Source of the DNA: Rhizophagus clarus
Taxonomy: Eukaryota > Glomeromycota > Glomeromycetes > Glomerales > Glomeraceae
NCBI GenBank assembly: GCA_015698045.1
Contig: BLAL01000197.1
Span: 434,001 to 498,000 of the forward strand
Direction of reading: 5' to 3'
Length of the DNA stretch: 64,000 nt
A program made the translations under genes and the position numbers. Shown piece by piece: positions 63,132-64,000 of the stretch (position 1 is its first letter; each line of letters begins with the position of its first letter). The notes under the pieces are model-generated. The model was given only the letters and a program-made list of their open reading frames with translations. It was not told the origin of the DNA and ran no database searches.

Positions 63132-64000
63132 TATATTTATTTTTTCAAAAGTAAAATGATAAAGGCGCTCTTTGTTTTGTGGACATGAACATATCATTTA
63201 CGTAAAATTGTGCAATTAATTTAAATAACTTTGAAGATTGATTCATGAACGAGGTAAAATAAATTACTTACTACACAAAATTTTAATAATTATTGGCGCC
63301 AAATAATAATAATAATAATAATAAATAAAACTATGATAATTAAGCACGCAATATTCCACATTCCATATTTGTCTTTTTTATAAACTGATACTCATATAAG
63401 CAATATATATGGAAAATATTGAAGTAAAATGTGAATTTTTGTACGTGATAAAAATAAAAAATGGTATGCTGGGACGCATTTGTATTCGATTTTAAGATAG
63501 TATATATATTTTCTCAAAAAAAAAACAAGAAAAAAGAAAAAAGAAACGGAAGTAACTACTAATAATATCAAAGAATTATAGATACGTAGAAGACTTTGAC
63601 TTAACGTTGCACTACAAATTACAAATAAATTGTTCGTCGCTCAATTGGTTAACGGAAGTTCCTTTTAATAAGAAATTATTATGAATTACTATATAAATAC
63701 TTGGAAGTTTATTCATTTTTCACGATATTAATGTATAATGTATATCTGCAGGTTACGCTTTGCCGAAGTCCATTTTACAGAGCCCATATCACCAAAAATC
63801 TCTAAGATTTTACCAAATAATCATTCTACGGAAGGAATAATTTACAAATAATAATTTACCGTCAATTAATTTTTTAATGCTAAATATAATACAGTTTTCA
63901 ATTATATGATTTGAATGACTAAATGAAATGATCCAAGTCATATGAATCAATGACGGAATTTATACAAGTAATAAGCCCAAAAATATAAAAATACTTATCA
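63132..64000. other. Intergenic to the window end
   Basis: No gene recognised. An AAT trinucleotide run lies at about 63305-63325. Confidence 0.4.

Noticed and set aside
63630..63680. tRNA-like stretch GCTCAATTGGTTAACGG
   Set aside because: It resembles a D-arm, but I could not build an acceptor stem or T-arm around it.

Overview
The window looks like nuclear DNA of an arbuscular-mycorrhizal fungus (Glomeromycotina, Rhizophagus-like). The flanks are very AT-rich (about a quarter G+C by eye). They carry the expanded families typical of that group: MATA-type HMG-box genes (three intact, two broken), Sel1-repeat/tyrosine-kinase-like genes with short GT-AG introns, and an F-box-like gene. Between these lie many MITEs, Tc1/mariner remnants and minisatellites. 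The lineage is inferred from gene families; no search was possible.

The centre holds one complete, recent mobile element at 15843-31064 (15,222 bp). It has 1,058-bp terminal inverted repeats that begin AGTAGTAGAG and are nearly identical, and it is flanked by the 6-bp target duplication CAGAAA (15837-15842 and 31065-31070). Size, termini, duplication length, a protein-primed-type family B DNA polymerase and an rve integrase all point to a Polinton/Maverick-type element. The recognisable cargo is not the usual one: I see no packaging ATPase, adenovirus-type cysteine protease or jelly-roll capsid gene. Instead there is a retroelement-style Gag (coiled coil, capsid-like core, CCHC knuckle), a retropepsin in the -1 frame, and then a zinc-finger/serine-rich segment in the next -1 frame. 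Canonical slippery heptamers sit at both junctions. No reverse transcriptase is visible.

Other element genes are a second polymerase-like palm fused to an F-box/LRR module (it shares its N-terminus with the main polymerase because both start inside the TIR), a separate F-box/LRR gene, a coiled-coil gene, a spliced 79-residue gene, two small hypothetical genes, and a zinc-finger protein encoded in each TIR and read outward. The polymerase of this copy has DTN instead of DTD in motif C, so it may be inactive.

The element lies inside a Sel1-kinase gene. Eight Sel1 repeats lie to the left (14957-15842), and about 18 repeats plus the kinase lie to the right (31071-34305). Removing the element and one duplication copy restores the frame across the junction. 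The right part also has a nonsense codon at 32147.

Layout: 1-1850 broken Tc1 element in long inverted repeats; 1596-3110 335-bp hairpin tandem repeats; 4300-5890 minisatellite; 7.4 and 10.5 kb HMG gene and pseudogene; 12-13.7 kb MITEs; 14.9-34.3 kb Sel1-kinase gene split by the element; 35.2-38.8 kb tandem arrays and a mariner scrap; 39.1-41.3 kb inverted-repeat element with a nested hAT MITE; 42.5-45.2 kb HMG gene, MULE-like MITE and HMG pseudogene; 45.6-48.0 kb five-exon kinase-Sel1 gene; 51.9 kb F-box gene; 53.6-55.2 kb MITEs; 56.9 kb HMG gene; 58.5-63.1 kb further MITEs and a frameshifted secreted-protein-like locus.
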